Assembly: GCA_947034895.1 (NCBI GenBank) | Contig: OX344761.1 | Span: forward strand, 80,245,839 to 80,309,838 | DNA length: 64,000 nt | Reading direction: 5' to 3' | Source of the DNA: Rhytidiadelphus loreus | Lineage: Eukaryota > Streptophyta > Bryopsida > Hypnales > Hylocomiaceae | Part shown: positions 33,673 to 46,582 of the stretch, piece after piece | Numbering within the stretch: the stretch's first letter is position 1 | Layout: each line of letters starts with the position of its first letter | Translations under genes and position numbers: made by a program | Notes under the pieces: generated by a model | Databases searched by the model: none | Told to the model about the DNA's origin: nothing | The model's input: only the letters and a program-made list of their open reading frames with translations

Positions 33673-36600
33673 TTATATGGAAAATTCTCCAATGAGTAAT
33701 ACTTCTGGCCAAACATGCGAACCACCAACGGCAAGTGCTTGCGGGCCCAATCTATTTTGGTGGCAAGATTTCAGGAACTTCAGGGTAGAGAAGCAGCACT
33801 CGTCCTCCACCAATACCAATACGAGACAACATCCAATTTCCGCCAGCTTGAAATACTCGGAGATCAGTTTCTGTAAGTAACAAGATTGGGAAAGAACATG
33901 CCAAAGTTGAATGATTGGATCCACGTGAATTATTGCTGCACAAGCAACTTCACAATTAGCTCTCATAGTCATTTTAAACAAACCTTGTTGATTGTCCAAG
34001 TTAGGGACAGAGAGCATCTCTCGGGCGATATATAAAGTTCCTCCTTCTTGAGAAGGCAACCTTGCATTCAACAACTGTAGTTGATAATAGAATTTTTTGA
34101 GAACATTTAGATGGTGACCAAAACTGTCTTCAGTAACCGACTATTTCCAATATTGCGGGTATATGATCCCAAAAGCGTCTAGTAACTCCTGTTGCAGGAA
34201 GCACTTGTCCAATTCAGCCGACAATGACTGGACAATCTGTGCTAGAGAGCAAAGAACCCTACAATCAGTGCATATTGCTATTGCTCAAAGTCTGAAAGAT
34301 TACAATCCACAAACTACTATTAGGAAAAAAATATTGAATGGAAAACCAAAAAAAATTTGGAAAACCAAAACCGATACCAAACTCCCAATTTCCACCAACA
34401 AAAGTCTTTCCTGCCAAAATCAAATACCAAAACACAATATACATCACTAGGACACCAAAACTGACTCTGACACTGAAACACCAAAGCAAACAAACTTTGC
34501 CTCCACAACATGAGTCGAACACCACAAGTCCATAATTCAAGTACTGAAGGCAAAAATAATACATAGCAAGAGTACTTAAGGAAGCCAAAAAACGTAGGAT
34601 GCAAGGCTATTCTAATCTAAAAGAAGTAGAAAAAAAAATGGGAAGCAAAGTGAGTCAAGCGACCAAACCTGCAAATTGGCGTTATATAGTTCCCTGCATG
34701 TTTACGAAGTCCTCCGTGACAAACTTATGCTCTCTTGTGAGCTTGTAGTGGTAGTGCGCCTACACTTTGGTAACCCCAAAGTCAGAGAAGGGTGGAAGGC
34801 TTCCCCTCAATCATCTCTTGCCACACCATTGGGATTTCAATAGAAGAACAAGAAATGAGTTCCATGTACACTTGAACTTTGGTGTCATGAACATTGTGGC
34901 ATCATCCACAAACATCTTGGCTAAATCAACATGGCAAACTTTAATGGACTGCATGAAGTCACAGATGAACACATCACGTGATCATGAAAGTTTTATGAGA
35001 CAGTGAACGACATTTAGCATGGGAATGAAACATGCAAGCGACAGTAGAATCTCAACATCAAAGAGGTAATCAAAGTTTGTAGTAGCAGCAGAGTTGTCTT
35101 TGTGGCCAACAACTGCCATATCAACCTCCATTTTCACCAACAATGTCTTGTACTCTGACATTATGCGTTGAGCTAGACTGTGCATTGAAATCCAACGTAT
35201 CTCTACATTCCTCACCATCTTGTTGTCCTTAGTTTCCATCAGATCTGCAAGCTTCTGGAGTTTAGAATGTTGCTTGTGACTGCGGCAGAAATAGGAGTAT
35301 AGCGACTGGAAGAAGGCCTCCAAGCGGGAGATCATGGGGTAGTTAGATAAAGTTTCCACCACCAAATTGATTCTGTAACTTGCACAACTTGCTCTAAGAC
35401 AAAACGGGGCCCATTTCTCACGAATTTGGGTGGACACCCTAGTCTTCGGTCCCTGAAACGTGCTCACTCCATCTGCCCCGAAGAAAACCAACTTACTAGC
35501 AATCTCTTCTTGTCTAAGTCCTCCCTCGCCCAACAATGCATGCATGATCACGTTTGTAAGATGATCTGCAATACCACAATCAGCCACGCATGAGAGATGA
35601 AGCAAATGTACGATCCGCTTCCAAGAATCTACCCCAATCCAAGAAGTGTTGTCTACTGCAGTCACTGGGTGAATGCAAGAAACACCGGTACTATTTGGCG
35701 TCACAATTGGAATGACGGAGTTGCCATTCGCCATATCTTTTGGGAAATGAAGTCCATGTACTTTAAATTTTTATTGGAGATGGCTAACTTGGAAGTCCTC
35801 AGATTCCTTATTTTTGAGAAATTTTGAAAAAAAATCCTTTAATTAAATTGTAATTTACCTAATTTGTCACACTTTGCGTTTTAGGGGGTTTTAGTACTGT
35901 GGAGCATCCAAAAATGATGATGTATGTCTAGGATTGTTGTGGGCTATTGTCACAATAGAAGGGCATGTGCCCACCAAAGGGCATTCAAAAAAACACAATT
36001 CTTTGTCCTCAACATGCATGCAAATAGGGGTCCCTTGCCCATAGCGCTCCAAACATTCATGATGGTTTCAACTTTTAGTTTTTGGTGAAATGTAATCACT
36101 ATCAAGTCTTTACAAATGGCCAATTTTTAGTTTTTTTTTATTCATGATTTTCTAATTATTATTAATTTATACTTAATTTTATCTACTTTCTGTGACAAAC
36201 TGTCATTTTTTTTAAGTAGTATTGTTTCAGTATTATAAAGTACTCAAAAGCACTATTGGCCGTTGATTTTTTGGATCAACGGTTGAGATTGCTCCGTTTT
36301 GCAGTACTAGCAGTACTTGTAGTACTGGGCAAAAAAAACGCAGTTTTGGCAGAATGCTCCCTAAATCGTTCGGTGTTTCTTGCATCCACCCCACTTTGTT
36401 TGTGCTAATTGAAACAAACCTTGCATTTTGGACAACAAGCTTCAGAGCAGACAATACAGAACCTTAAAGGTGTTCCGCCATGTCCCAGCCGGAAGTCTCA
36501 GACTAGTGCTTCCTAGGGACATTCTTGACCTTCAAATGCCTTAAGAAATACTGAAACCACTCAGAGTCACACATGGGATGACCGGAATTGAGAACAGAAA

Positions 36601-37294
36601 ACAAAGTTGAAAATTGAACTCCCTTCTGACTAGCCTTGCCATCGAAGCCTGCATGAAGTTGGTCTGCAACACTGCCTCCTAATCGTCGCCTTGCCTACAA
36701 CTTCGTGAATTGCAAATGTTTGCAATCCCACTTGATGTAAGTCTCTCCCTTCTTCAAATTTGGAAAAAGATCACCATCAGCCTTGCAAGTCCTCTTCTCT
36801 TCATGTTTCTCCAAGTTATCACCTTTGGGGACCATAATTTTTCGTCTTCCACTCACTGAGGTGCAACTCTTGCACACAAAACCCGTCACATTGTCTGCAA
36901 CGTTGAATTCGCCTTCGGACCATGCGAACTTACATGCCCAAACCTCTTGCCAGCAACGTGTCACCGTGCTTGGATTGAGTTTTCTTTGTTTTCGTGCCGT
37001 AGGAGCAGCTTTTTCCTTATCATCGTTCACGATCTCCGGCGTCACATCAGGAAGCTCTGCCGACACTACTGTTGCCTCCGAGAGTGAGGAAAAACGGGAT
37101 ATAGGCTCAGCTAAAGAATCAGACAGTTGCGTCTCGCTGATGCACTCAACATTGTCTCCAACATTGAAAACAAAAGGAGAAATCGCCTTAGTCGTCGTCG
37201 CTGCAAGAAGATACTTCCCTAGCCCGTGAAAATTTCTTGACGACCCAAATGTGCGCACCCAAAAATTGTCCGGCAATTTGAGTTTTGGTGCCAT
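33673..37294 (-). pseudogene. hAT transposase gene, decayed, interrupted by a MITE
   Basis: The minus strand reads an ATG at 37294 and a BED-like zinc-finger region (residues about 110-190: WACKFAWSE, FVCKSC, then PKGDNLEKHEEKRTC). The frame continues past 36697 with three in-frame stops through phrases such as SETSGWDMAEHL and ARFVSISTNKV. After the MITE (35667-36391) it resumes TAVDNTSWIGVDSW, LVFFGADGVSTFQG and RWISMHSLAQRI, down to 34982. A frameshift follows, then a gap. The C-terminal dimerisation part lies at 34074-33673 (KLAEIGCCLVLVLVEDE...CFSTLKFLKS). The order and motifs match hAT transposases of the zinc-finger-protein-862-like branch. Stops, the frameshift and the insertion make it non-functional. 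Terminal repeats and the 8-bp duplication were not found. Confidence 0.8.
35667..36391. mobile_element. 725-bp MITE with 4-bp target duplication, copy A
   Basis: Inverted ends of consensus GGGTGRATGCAAGAAACACC bound an AT-rich core. Direct duplications CACT flank it (35663-35666 and 36392-36395). It sits inside the hAT reading frame; reading across with a single CACT (AGTG on the coding strand) gives STNKV followed by TAVDN without a frame change, which confirms both the borders and the 4-bp duplication. The sister copy is at 37464-38192. Confidence 0.8.
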
Positions 37295-37463
37295 CGAGCC
37301 CTAGACCCTCAACTACACCCAAACAAGAACATTGCAAGTCCAAGGAAAACAAAACCAAAGCAATGCAAGCAAAACCAAAGCAAGGAAGTGAAAATTTCAA
37401 CGAAAATTACAAATTGAAAGACATGCGCCAATAGGGATTTTGAAGTCACAGAAAGCTTGTCCT

Positions 37464-38192
37464 GGGTGATTGCAAGAAACACTTGTCCTATTTTTTGTCC
37501 CCTTGACCTTAGACAGGTGGTTTTTTGCTCATAACTTTTGCATCGTGTGTCCATCTTCTATGAAACTTGAAATGAAGGTACATGTGGTAGTTTCAGATGT
37601 TGAGTAATTTTTTGGGTTTTCTTAAAATTATTTTACTATTTTTAAACTGCCCCCGATTGGATGTCTACCTTGGCCATTTTGGGGGTTTGTAGTACTATTT
37701 TTGATCCAAAAATAAGAATTTGAAGCTCAAAATTCGTATACAAGGACTTATACTAAAGTTACACAATCTCACAAATTTTATTTTCTAAAAATAGTAAACT
37801 TTCCACCCTCCACATGTGCTCAAAGAGCACTACCTTTGCGCAAGTGTAGAGAACACAATTTTATTTTTCCAATAGTGAAAATTGTTGAAAAGGAGTATCT
37901 ATAAGTTAGGAAAAATGCATTTTTTTTTGAGGATTTTTTTGAATTTTTTTACTATTTTTTAAGAATTAAATTCCAAACTGTCTATTTTCTTCCATTTTTC
38001 AACCCTCTTTGACCGTGCATAACTCTTAGAGATAAAAAAATTTAGGTCTGAATTTTTGCACATATCATTTTTTTAATGCTTTACACATTATCCATATTTT
38101 ATTTTATTTAAAAAAAATTATTTCAAAATCCACGAACAAGAGTGAAATGGCCGTTTTGAACAAAAAACGGCAGGTGTTTCTTGCAACTGCCC
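37464..38192. mobile_element. 729-bp MITE with 4-bp target duplication, copy B
   Basis: Same end family (left GGGTGATTGCAAGAAACAC; right complement GGGCAGTTGCAAGAAACACC) and nearly the same length as copy A. TCCT lies directly outside both ends (37460-37463 and 38193-38196), an independent 4-bp target duplication. No ORF. Confidence 0.75.
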
Positions 38193-38581
38193 TCCTCTCC
38201 AGTGTTCCAACAAGTGCGCAATCAAGGACATAGCCAATCAACACAATGCCACACTTTTAAGAACAAACCAAGTCCCTGACCACGCACATCCAGCACAACA
38301 AAGCAAGCAAAGAGCCGAGGAGGCGATGCAAGCAAACCTGCGCCAGAAGTTTCAGATAGCCTCCATTTCTGCATTGGAGTGAATGCACGAGACAATTCCA
38401 CCCGAACGTCTCTGAGATCTTCACACCAGCAAGGAAGTGGCGCTTGAAATTTTTGAATTGGCGCACCACATTGAAACCACAAGAATAGCAAGAACAAGAG
38501 CTCCCAAATTAAAGTCAAACTCCATTGAATGTACATTGTGAAAACGCACAAGCATTAATGGAAACTCTGCTAATTCCATAG

Positions 38582-38698
38582 GTGATGCAGGAGACATGTG
38601 GACTAAACCCCAGGCGGCAAGGAAGATGATAGTTGAGGGCGATGGTGCTACATTGACAGTCCAGATGGAGCCGCCACAACTAAAAATCAACGGTGCAG
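38582..38698 (+). other. Candidate orphan (captured) exon
   Basis: A 117-base stretch, less AT-rich than its surroundings, is bounded by an acceptor-like ccatag and a donor-like GCAG|gtatga. It reads through in one frame (GDAGDMWTKPQAARKMIVEG and then TLTVQMEPPQLKING) with a codon pattern unlike neighbouring DNA. No adjoining exons are recognisable. It could be a host exon captured by a transposon, or one exon of a decayed gene; the family is unrecognised. 38193-38581 is likewise moderately GC-rich but shows no clear frame. Confidence 0.35.
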
Positions 38699-38699
38699 G

Positions 38700-41057
38700 T
38701 ATGATTTCTACTAACCTTGAAAGCGTGCGGTCACAGTTTTAGGCTAAACTCAAACTGGATGAATACTGGGTTTTGCAATTTTTTGTCCACAGGGTTGAAA
38801 ACTTGCTCAAATCTTGATTTTACACTTGATTTCTACAATGTACAATTAGCACGTGCAAAATGTAGGTAGAACTCGAGCGAATTTTAGCCACTTTAAGGAA
38901 CTCTGATAACCACTCTCCTATATATCCAATTGTACTGAAATGTTAACCATAAAACTTAAGGAGACAAATGATCCTATCTCTAGTGTACACACTCCCAAAT
39001 CCATCAAAATGCAATGTTGTCATTGGCCTAAAATCTATAGTATCTAAAACCACCACGTACATTTCTATTACCACCCTTTTGTAGTGTAAAATTGTTTTGC
39101 CATTGTCCTATTTAAGACATGCAATCATTGTAGTGATTCTTTCAATAAATGAACAAACTTGGATGATTTCTTGGGCAACATTGAGGTCAAAAGTAGGATG
39201 ACATAATCGAGCAATAAATGAAAATAGGCTTATCTACATTTAAGAAGCATGACCTTCACCGTCGTAGGGACACACCAAGTCCTCAAAACTGACTTCATTC
39301 TACTATTTGCTAGTGGAGATGCTCTTAGAGTATATTCAATGCAACCAAAATTCAACATGCCAATGACATGATGATGAAGCCACTAAAAAAACACGCCTTA
39401 TTGCAACCAACATTGGTCTCCATTATTCCTAGCCTTGCCATTTTACATCCTTGGCTTGACAATTTGGCAAAATGAAAAGAGCCCAAAAGTTGATTCACAA
39501 TAGGAAAAATCATAGTTGTCATACCTTTTAAAGCTTTGTTATGTGTGCCAATAAATTGGAGTTCTTCTTTTTTGCATGAAAGGTTTTCTATTTTTAATTA
39601 AAAATCTTCTCCTCTCCTTTTAATAATGCAAAAAAGTTCATACAAGGTTTGAATTCCCATCTTTGCATTGGGTCAATTTTTTTTTAAAGTTGTTGAAATA
39701 GAATGAGGTCCTCCTCTACCACTTCAAAATCTTGATAGTATCCATATTCCCATCTTCACATTCAGATGCTATTAGAACAAGCTTACATGTGAGCTTGGTG
39801 GGTAGTCTAGCAACTATAGTCCAAACTATTGACAAAATAGGCTCCATTGATTGTTTTTCCGAGATAGGTAAGCGGGAAAGTAGAGGTTGAAGCTTCACCA
39901 ATTCTAGGGGACAATGTTCTTTTAAAGCAATTTAGTGCCCAATTGCCTTAAAAAAGGGTAGCTTCGGGCTTATAAAAAAACAAATGTAAATGTGTTTAAA
40001 AATACTAGACTGTAATTATGGCCCTACACATTGTTGCCACAATATTTCCGAAACCTCATTTCATTTGTCAAACAAAGCTAGTACATACAAAAATTACATA
40101 TTCAAAATTGACCTCCTTCGACTCAAGATCATCAAATGAGGGAGCAAAAAAACTCAAAACCTTCTTGAAAAAAAGGCCACATAACCATTGGTCCAAATGC
40201 CCCAAAAAACAAAACTATTGGAGGACAACTCCATTAGGCAAACACTAGTCAGTCTTGAGGGAATCTAATACGTGTGCATTTCTTATTGTATCCCTCCCCA
40301 CCGATTGGGTCCACATGAAAGTACAAATTCTATTTGCACCTATAGCACACCTATGAAGTTTTCCCACTGTAATCTAGATTTTGCACTTCCACAAAACCCA
40401 GGAAACACTAGTATAGGGGTTCTTTGTTCTAGGGAAAGGTTAAATCAGTCTAACGTATTATGACTAAAAGTCACTTAAAAATAGATTTATACTTGCAAGT
40501 TTAGCATTATGTTAAATCACTCTTATTCCCAGGTAAAATTTGTTGGCCAGTCCATTACCAAAGTATGTATAAAGTCCAAGTCCTATATAGTGTTCTAAGG
40601 GATGTCAAATCATGCCTTGTCAAATAAATCAGGTTTTGTCAAATGAATCTTATATGATGCATGCACTAGGACCTAATCACACAAGATAGTATTGATAATA
40701 TGCTTCATTCATTATATGCTTATTTTATGTTTTTATGTCAAATATGTCCAGTCAATCTACAGCTAACGCGATCATGCAGGTATGACTAGCGTTTCCGTAT
40801 TCTACGTCAAATGAGTCCCAGTTGCAATGTATGATGATGTCAAATAGTTCTTCTTGGTTAAATTATGTCAAATGAGTCCAAAACCACATTATCAATCTTT
40901 GAAAATATACAAACCATACATTGGAACAATTTACAATTTGAACCAAACATATAGAACCTATGACCACCACATAAATAATAATTAATTCAAATACACAAAT
41001 CCTAATGTTAAGATTTGAATAAGATAACAACAAGTCACCAAGGACCCAAAAGCATGA
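38700..41057. other. Stretch without recognisable genes
   Basis: AT-rich sequence. A solo MITE end (ctagtggagatgctctta, about 39314-39331) is present. About 40600-40870 repeats short phrases like gtcaaatgagtcc. No supported ORF. Confidence 0.5.
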
Positions 41058-41165
41058 AACAACTTAATAAATAATAATTAATTAATTAATTAATCCATAA
41101 ATAAAATAAAATAATTAATTTAATAATTTAATAATTTAATAAATTTAATAAATTAATTAATAACT
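41058..41165. repeat. AT-only low-complexity tract
   Basis: Runs of aattaatt and aataaattt units with almost no G or C. Confidence 0.85.
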
Positions 41166-42720
41166 TCATGGCTTAACCCTCGCAGCCCAAGCCCAAAGAC
41201 CATCCACAACTGGTCCAAGCCCGTGGACTAAGGAGCCCAAGACCACCCCAAGGGACCCTAAAGTCGCGAAACCAACCCCCAAACCCGTGCAAAAATCAAC
41301 CCAAAACCAAGGACAGTAACCCCATTACCACTGCAAGGCCTTTAACCATGGAAAACTGTGGAAAAAATGAATTTGGACCTATTCCCGTGGGTAACAGACC
41401 CTATGGCCGTGCGACCAGCCCCAATTCGGCCAGGGAGTCTACTTCACGTTGCGACTGCCGCACGCTTCAATTCCGATTCACCCCAAACTCAATTTTGGTC
41501 ACGAATTTTGATTTGATTTGTGCATGATGCTAATCAGTGCATCCCTCATGGCCTCATGAAGACTAGATTAAGACAAATTTTGCGTTTTGGATGATTTTGA
41601 AAAGAATTTAGTCCAAGCGCAGAAGCTCCACAACTTACGATTTGATTGATTTGTTTTTAGAATTCGATTCTGACTCTTCCCGAATGCCGTGCGAGAATTT
41701 GTGAATCCAGGTACGATCCCAAGCCAACCATCCCCTTCCTAATCACAGATTTAATGAATTGGAGAAATCCTGCTGAAGGATTGCTGCAAGTTATTGCTCC
41801 CAATGCACAATCTTACCGCAAACCCCTCCCATAATTTCAATTTCGTGAGGAATCTTATTCCGACGACGTGTTTGCACAATTGGATTCAGAAACTGCTCCG
41901 ATCGGGGGGAACAATCCAAGATTCGAAAATCTCCGCAGCTCAAGATGTTGTGACAAAACTTTGCAATGGATTTTAGTACCGATTTGTCAATTGAATCCTG
42001 TTTCAATCTCTCAAGCAAATGTTCACCATTGACTAAGACATCAGTAAGAATTAAAATAAAGAATTCTTGATTTTGATTATGTACTTGGCGGGGCTGGTGT
42101 TTCAGTTACGGGCTCCACAGCGCTGGACTTCTATCGGATTCCACAATTCGAGATTTTCTACGTTCTTCTGGCTTCCGTTTTCCGTCCGAACAATCTCCAG
42201 TAGTCACCCCAATCTTTGCAAATGATGATCGCTCCGCTGAGGCTGCCGCTTAGGTTCCTTCAATTTTGCCAAACAGCCACTCCGATAATTCACTCTGGCA
42301 ATCAATTTCTGATCTTGCTTCCCCTTCACCCGATTCTCCCCGATCAGCCTCGCAATTTCAGATCTTGCCACTCTCGCTTGCTGCACTCTTGATCAGACAA
42401 GTTCTTCTGTGCAATTTCGGTCTTTCTAGCTCCCACTGGAATTTCTTCAGCGCCCAGATCAATTTGCAATTCCACAATCGCAATACAGTACAGAATCCAA
42501 TACAAACACATACAAACTCTAATTTCTCACGCATATAATAATAATGAATACAATTCAACACACAAGAATAATAATCACGAGAATAAATATATATTTCAAT
42601 ATAATTGGGACTTACACATTTGCCATGAATGGCTTCCTTTTTTAATTGTTTATAGGTTTCCAAAAATACGAACCGGTGGCAATATGAAGGGGTGTGACCT
42701 AAGTCACACCTCATTCATCC
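41166..42720. other. Less AT-rich segment, unidentified
   Basis: Base composition shifts clearly toward C and G (for example gcccaagcccaaagaccatc), with several short frames but no recognisable protein. It could be a long terminal repeat or leader of a retrotransposon, or an old gene remnant. A perfect 8-bp stem, ggtgtgac/gtcacacc, lies at 42691-42710. Confidence 0.35.
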
Positions 42721-42937
42721 AAATGTTTTTATTTTTTATTTTTTATTTTTTTTATTAATTTTCATCCATCCTAGCTCAATGACCTATTTACACTTATTCA
42801 TGCATTTAGACTTTAATTTAAAGCTTACTTTTACTTTTTCTCACTAAGGGGCCCCTAATAGGCTAAAATAGTCTAAATTACTATTTTTAAAATTTTCTTT
42901 CTACACCCACCCACCAATACATGTAAAGAGGACTTTA

Positions 42938-44313
42938 GAACATTTGCAATGCTTCCGGTATATGAGACAATATTGACACTATGTTGAGTGTAGAGTTATT
43001 TCTAATTATATTTGCACTCCAATGCAGTTGTTATTGGAGCCTCCAATTCCACAACCTTAGTATGCAACCACCCAGGACCAATGAATTTGCAAAATGTGAA
43101 TGACGAGCAAGTTGTCCCTTTGTAGGAATAGTCATTATTGTCAACGCTTTTCAAGCATTAGTATGTGTGCTAATCAATTAAACCTTTCCTTGTTTCCATG
43201 AAAAAACTTTTTTTTAATGTAGGTTTTCTAATGTAACTTTTCTTTTTCCTTTTTTTATAATCCATAAAAGTCCATTTGACGTTTGGATTGTCGACTTTGC
43301 ATTGGGGCAATTTATTCAAAGAAAAATCAGCATTGTGAGGACCATATGGAATGTTTACAAGGCTTGTATGCTAAACATGGTAGCCACCCTTTTCTTCGTT
43401 AGTAAGGTTGTCATGTTTCTAATCAATTGTGGTTTAGGTGATAACTTACGCAACAAAAATGTCGGGGAGGTGTACATTGAAAGCATACAATGATCTCAAG
43501 ATGTACATTGGAAGCCACAATTATCACCTACATTGAAGTATGGTCAATTTTGTAATTAACATATGGTTGGAAATACAATGACCTATATAATGAGAATAGG
43601 TTGAATGGAATCTTTATGAAAAAAATTCATGGTAATTTTGATTATGATTAAAAAAATGTAAAAAAAATATGAAACCCTTTTGAAATCCAATTCTATAAAT
43701 GTGAAAAAAAATCCCCCTCACCATACCCTTACAATAGATACTCTAAAGTGCTTAAGTGATTGGAAAGGGGGTGACCTATGTGATAGTTTCAGTGGTCCAG
43801 GGAGCTAGCATTTTGAAAAATCAAAGAAATTACATACCGCATCAAAAAAAATTTTTAATACGCATGCTTTTCTTTTGCTAATACTTCAAAAATATCATTT
43901 TTAGGAAAAGGTGCCTCCAATTATGTTGAATTTCTTATGAGGTAACAAGTCTAGAAATTGCCCACCTAAGATCTGAAATTGAATTTTGGGGAGGCAAAGC
44001 TTCTTGAAATGATTTTTAGTAAAAATTTCTTGAAAGACAAGTGGAATTGGCATCTAACCCAAGTCGTTTCATATTTTTTTGGAGCCTTGTGAAATTAGTT
44101 ATAAAATTTTGAAGTTGAAATGACATAGGGTTCTATAATCGCTCACCTCCTAAAATGTACATTGTTTGTACATTGCTCAAGGCTTTGAAAAAGTAACATG
44201 TACACGAAATGTACATTAATTTTGAGGATGTGGGCGGTTTTAGAGCCTGTGTGATTTCAGAACCGGTTACCTTATTGGGTTCTTCCACCTTACCTTATGC
44301 ATTGCAGATGCTC
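42938..44313. mobile_element. 1.38-kb element with TTA target duplications
   Basis: The left end GAACATTTGCAATGC and the complement of the right end, GAGCATCTGCAATGC, agree at 13 of 15 positions, and TTA lies immediately outside both (42935-42937 and 44314-44316). The TTA duplication is typical of PIF/Harbinger-type MITEs. No transposase is seen inside. Confidence 0.6.
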
Positions 44314-44316
44314 TTA

Positions 44317-46225
44317 GGATGCTTTGAATTAACGCAAGTACTGTTACTTATGAATATTGATTTGCATGTGAGATATATATGGGAACACTCATGCGGCGCT
44401 GTTATTAATGTCTGACACTTCGTTGACAGCCAGGTACCGCAATTGAACTGAAGTACTGAAGCAGCAGTCAATTCTCACACTTTGTACTGAGAATGTGCTC
44501 TTCACAATGAAGACTGGCATTGTGACATTAATGGAAGAGCTCGAGGCCTCCATCATGTCGTTTACCTGTCCATGGAACGCTCAAAACAAAAAAACAAAAA
44601 TTGTATTTTTGAACGCAAATGAAGGAAAAAAACTTCATTGCCAGACTCACCATTCTCGTACACTTGGGAATTGGGGACCTGAATTCTTCTTTAAAAAACA
44701 AAGCGCAAGTAAAAATATCTTGAAGGCTTCCTTGTATGCTCTGACACTGGCAGCACTCATCCTATGTTACTTCCACTGCAGATTGGATCCCACTGGCCAC
44801 TGTTGTCGTGTCTCGTGATTTCAAGCAGCATTTGTGTCGAGAAGAATGAAGCAGGTTTTGGAATTCTTAAGTTAATTGAAATGGATAGCAATGAAGTAAG
44901 CAACACCGACTTCAAACCTACAATCTACGAAAAACTGACACGAAGTTACGTTACAGTAGATAATGTGAAAGTGAAGACTCATTCTGCACAATGCCATGCC
45001 AAGGAACAAGAATAGCAAGGGCTATAATTCCTCATAATGAGCCTCTACTTTCACATTACCAGACATAACTTTAATGTTGGATAGTTGGAATGATTGTTGG
45101 ATTCTGGTCAATTGTGCTCAACCAAGGGTTTACAAGGAGGGTTTCGTAATGCTGAAGAGTCATGTGGAAAAGAACATAACTCTCCTCACACAAGATTGTC
45201 ATCTGTATAGAGATTATATACCTCATACAACAATACGAAGTGTTGGTTGTAGGAACTAGGGAGTCCTTGTTGCCAACATCAATTCATTTATAGATGCAGT
45301 TGGTTGGACTTATTTAATTGCAAGTGGCATAAGCATGACTTGACTAAATGTCTACGGTTTCTGCTCCACACGGAATTGGAGTTCTCACACGTAGTGCTAC
45401 ACAATTTCCCCATTTGGAACTGCATAAGAAACTCATTCATAGTCATACAGTAGTGATAAAAATTTGATCTCAACTGACCTAGCTCAAGTGTAGAAAGTGA
45501 TATTCAAAGTGCTGTAAAGATCTCCCCAAAGTCACTGCCACATGTATTCAAATACTTGAAGTGATGCACATAGTAAATACTCTCTAACTTGCACAGAACG
45601 AGTGGAAACAGAATGAAAGCGAACTTACAATGACAATGACGAAAATCATAACCACCGTGATCATATTTACACATATGGCCGAATTTTGATTTACAACCCA
45701 CTGCAGAGGACCATCAAAATATCAAAGACCGTGCTTCATCCTCCTCAGAACTATCATACACTACGCTCAACAAAACTGACGCTCTGGGAGGTTTCCTCTC
45801 AAAACAAACTTACTACTGTTGCAAAGAGACTCCGGTACTCTACAACAACTCCAAAATGCTGACTCTGAATATCGAAGAGCCAGAAATTCTCCATTTCGAC
45901 CAAAATCTGACAACGTTTCATTCCAGTACAGAGTCCTCCCTACAATTTCAACAATAAAGTCATTAATACTGCACACGACTTCTGAAAAAACATAGATTAC
46001 GCAAAAGAAATTATCAAGCACTTTGCATGCCTTGCACTAATATGATCATCAAAATCACTAGGGAGATATCGAGGATAATATTCAAACGAACTCCCGAAAC
46101 ATTCTAGTATGATACTGCAAAGTTCATATGCCACCCACAAGCAAACTTAAAACATCCGAGAGTCCTAAATCAAGTGCAGTACCTCAGTTTTTTCCACCCC
46201 AAACATCATGAGAGCTTTTCTCACT
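44317..46225. other. Mixed-composition spacer downstream of the small membrane-protein gene
   Basis: The DNA is noticeably less AT-rich than the transposon zones, which is more like gene-adjacent sequence. It probably includes the 3' untranslated region of the minus-strand gene ending at 46226. Short frames (for example 44495-44818) lack supporting features. Confidence 0.4.
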
Positions 46226-46582
46226 TCACCTCCAGGGAATCATGACCAACGCAAACGCAAGAAAAATAAATAGCCCCACGCCACTGCCGTCACTCTGATG
46301 CTCTGTATTGGAGGCGCCCTTCCAGTCGCGGTTGCGAGGAGGGTAGCGTACTGTGGTTGGAGCAGGCACAGGGTTCATCCAGTTACACACAGTTGAAATC
46401 AAAGAGATGCCCAAGATGATCAACAAAGGCCACAGAAACACGGCGCCTTTGAGCTCCTGGAGAGCGGTGAGCACTGCGGAGATGTAGCCCTTGAGCCAGG
46501 GGAGAACGGCCATGCCCACCATAGAGGATAACAGGAACAAAGGCACTGTGGGAGATGGCTCGTTACGACTCTTGGGTGCCAT
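46226..46582 (-). CDS. Small membrane protein, 118 residues
   Basis: A single-exon ORF starting MAPKSRNEPSPTVPL with a good start context (gtcaccATGG). Three hydrophobic segments are visible: about residues 14-30 (PLFLLSSMVGMAVLPWL), 47-64 (AVFLWPLLIILGISLIST) and 101-116 (VGLFIFLAFALVMIPW). Between the second and third is a hydrophilic, proline- and charge-rich loop (PAPTTVRYPPRNRDW). Just upstream of the ATG, cttgttgcag looks like an acceptor of a leader intron. Codon use is balanced, unlike the transposon ORFs. I do not recognise the family; it has the look of a conserved small plant membrane protein, and function is not inferable here. Confidence 0.65.
   Translation of the reverse strand: MAPKSRNEPSPTVPLFLLSSMVGMAVLPWLKGYISAVLTALQELKGAVFLWPLLIILGISLISTVCNWMNPVPAPTTVRYPPRNRDWKGASNTEHQSDGSGVGLFIFLAFALVMIPWR

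Noticed and set aside
44495..44818. 107-codon ORF in less AT-rich DNA
   Set aside because: Mixed composition without domain features; more likely part of untranslated or intergenic sequence near the 46-kb gene.
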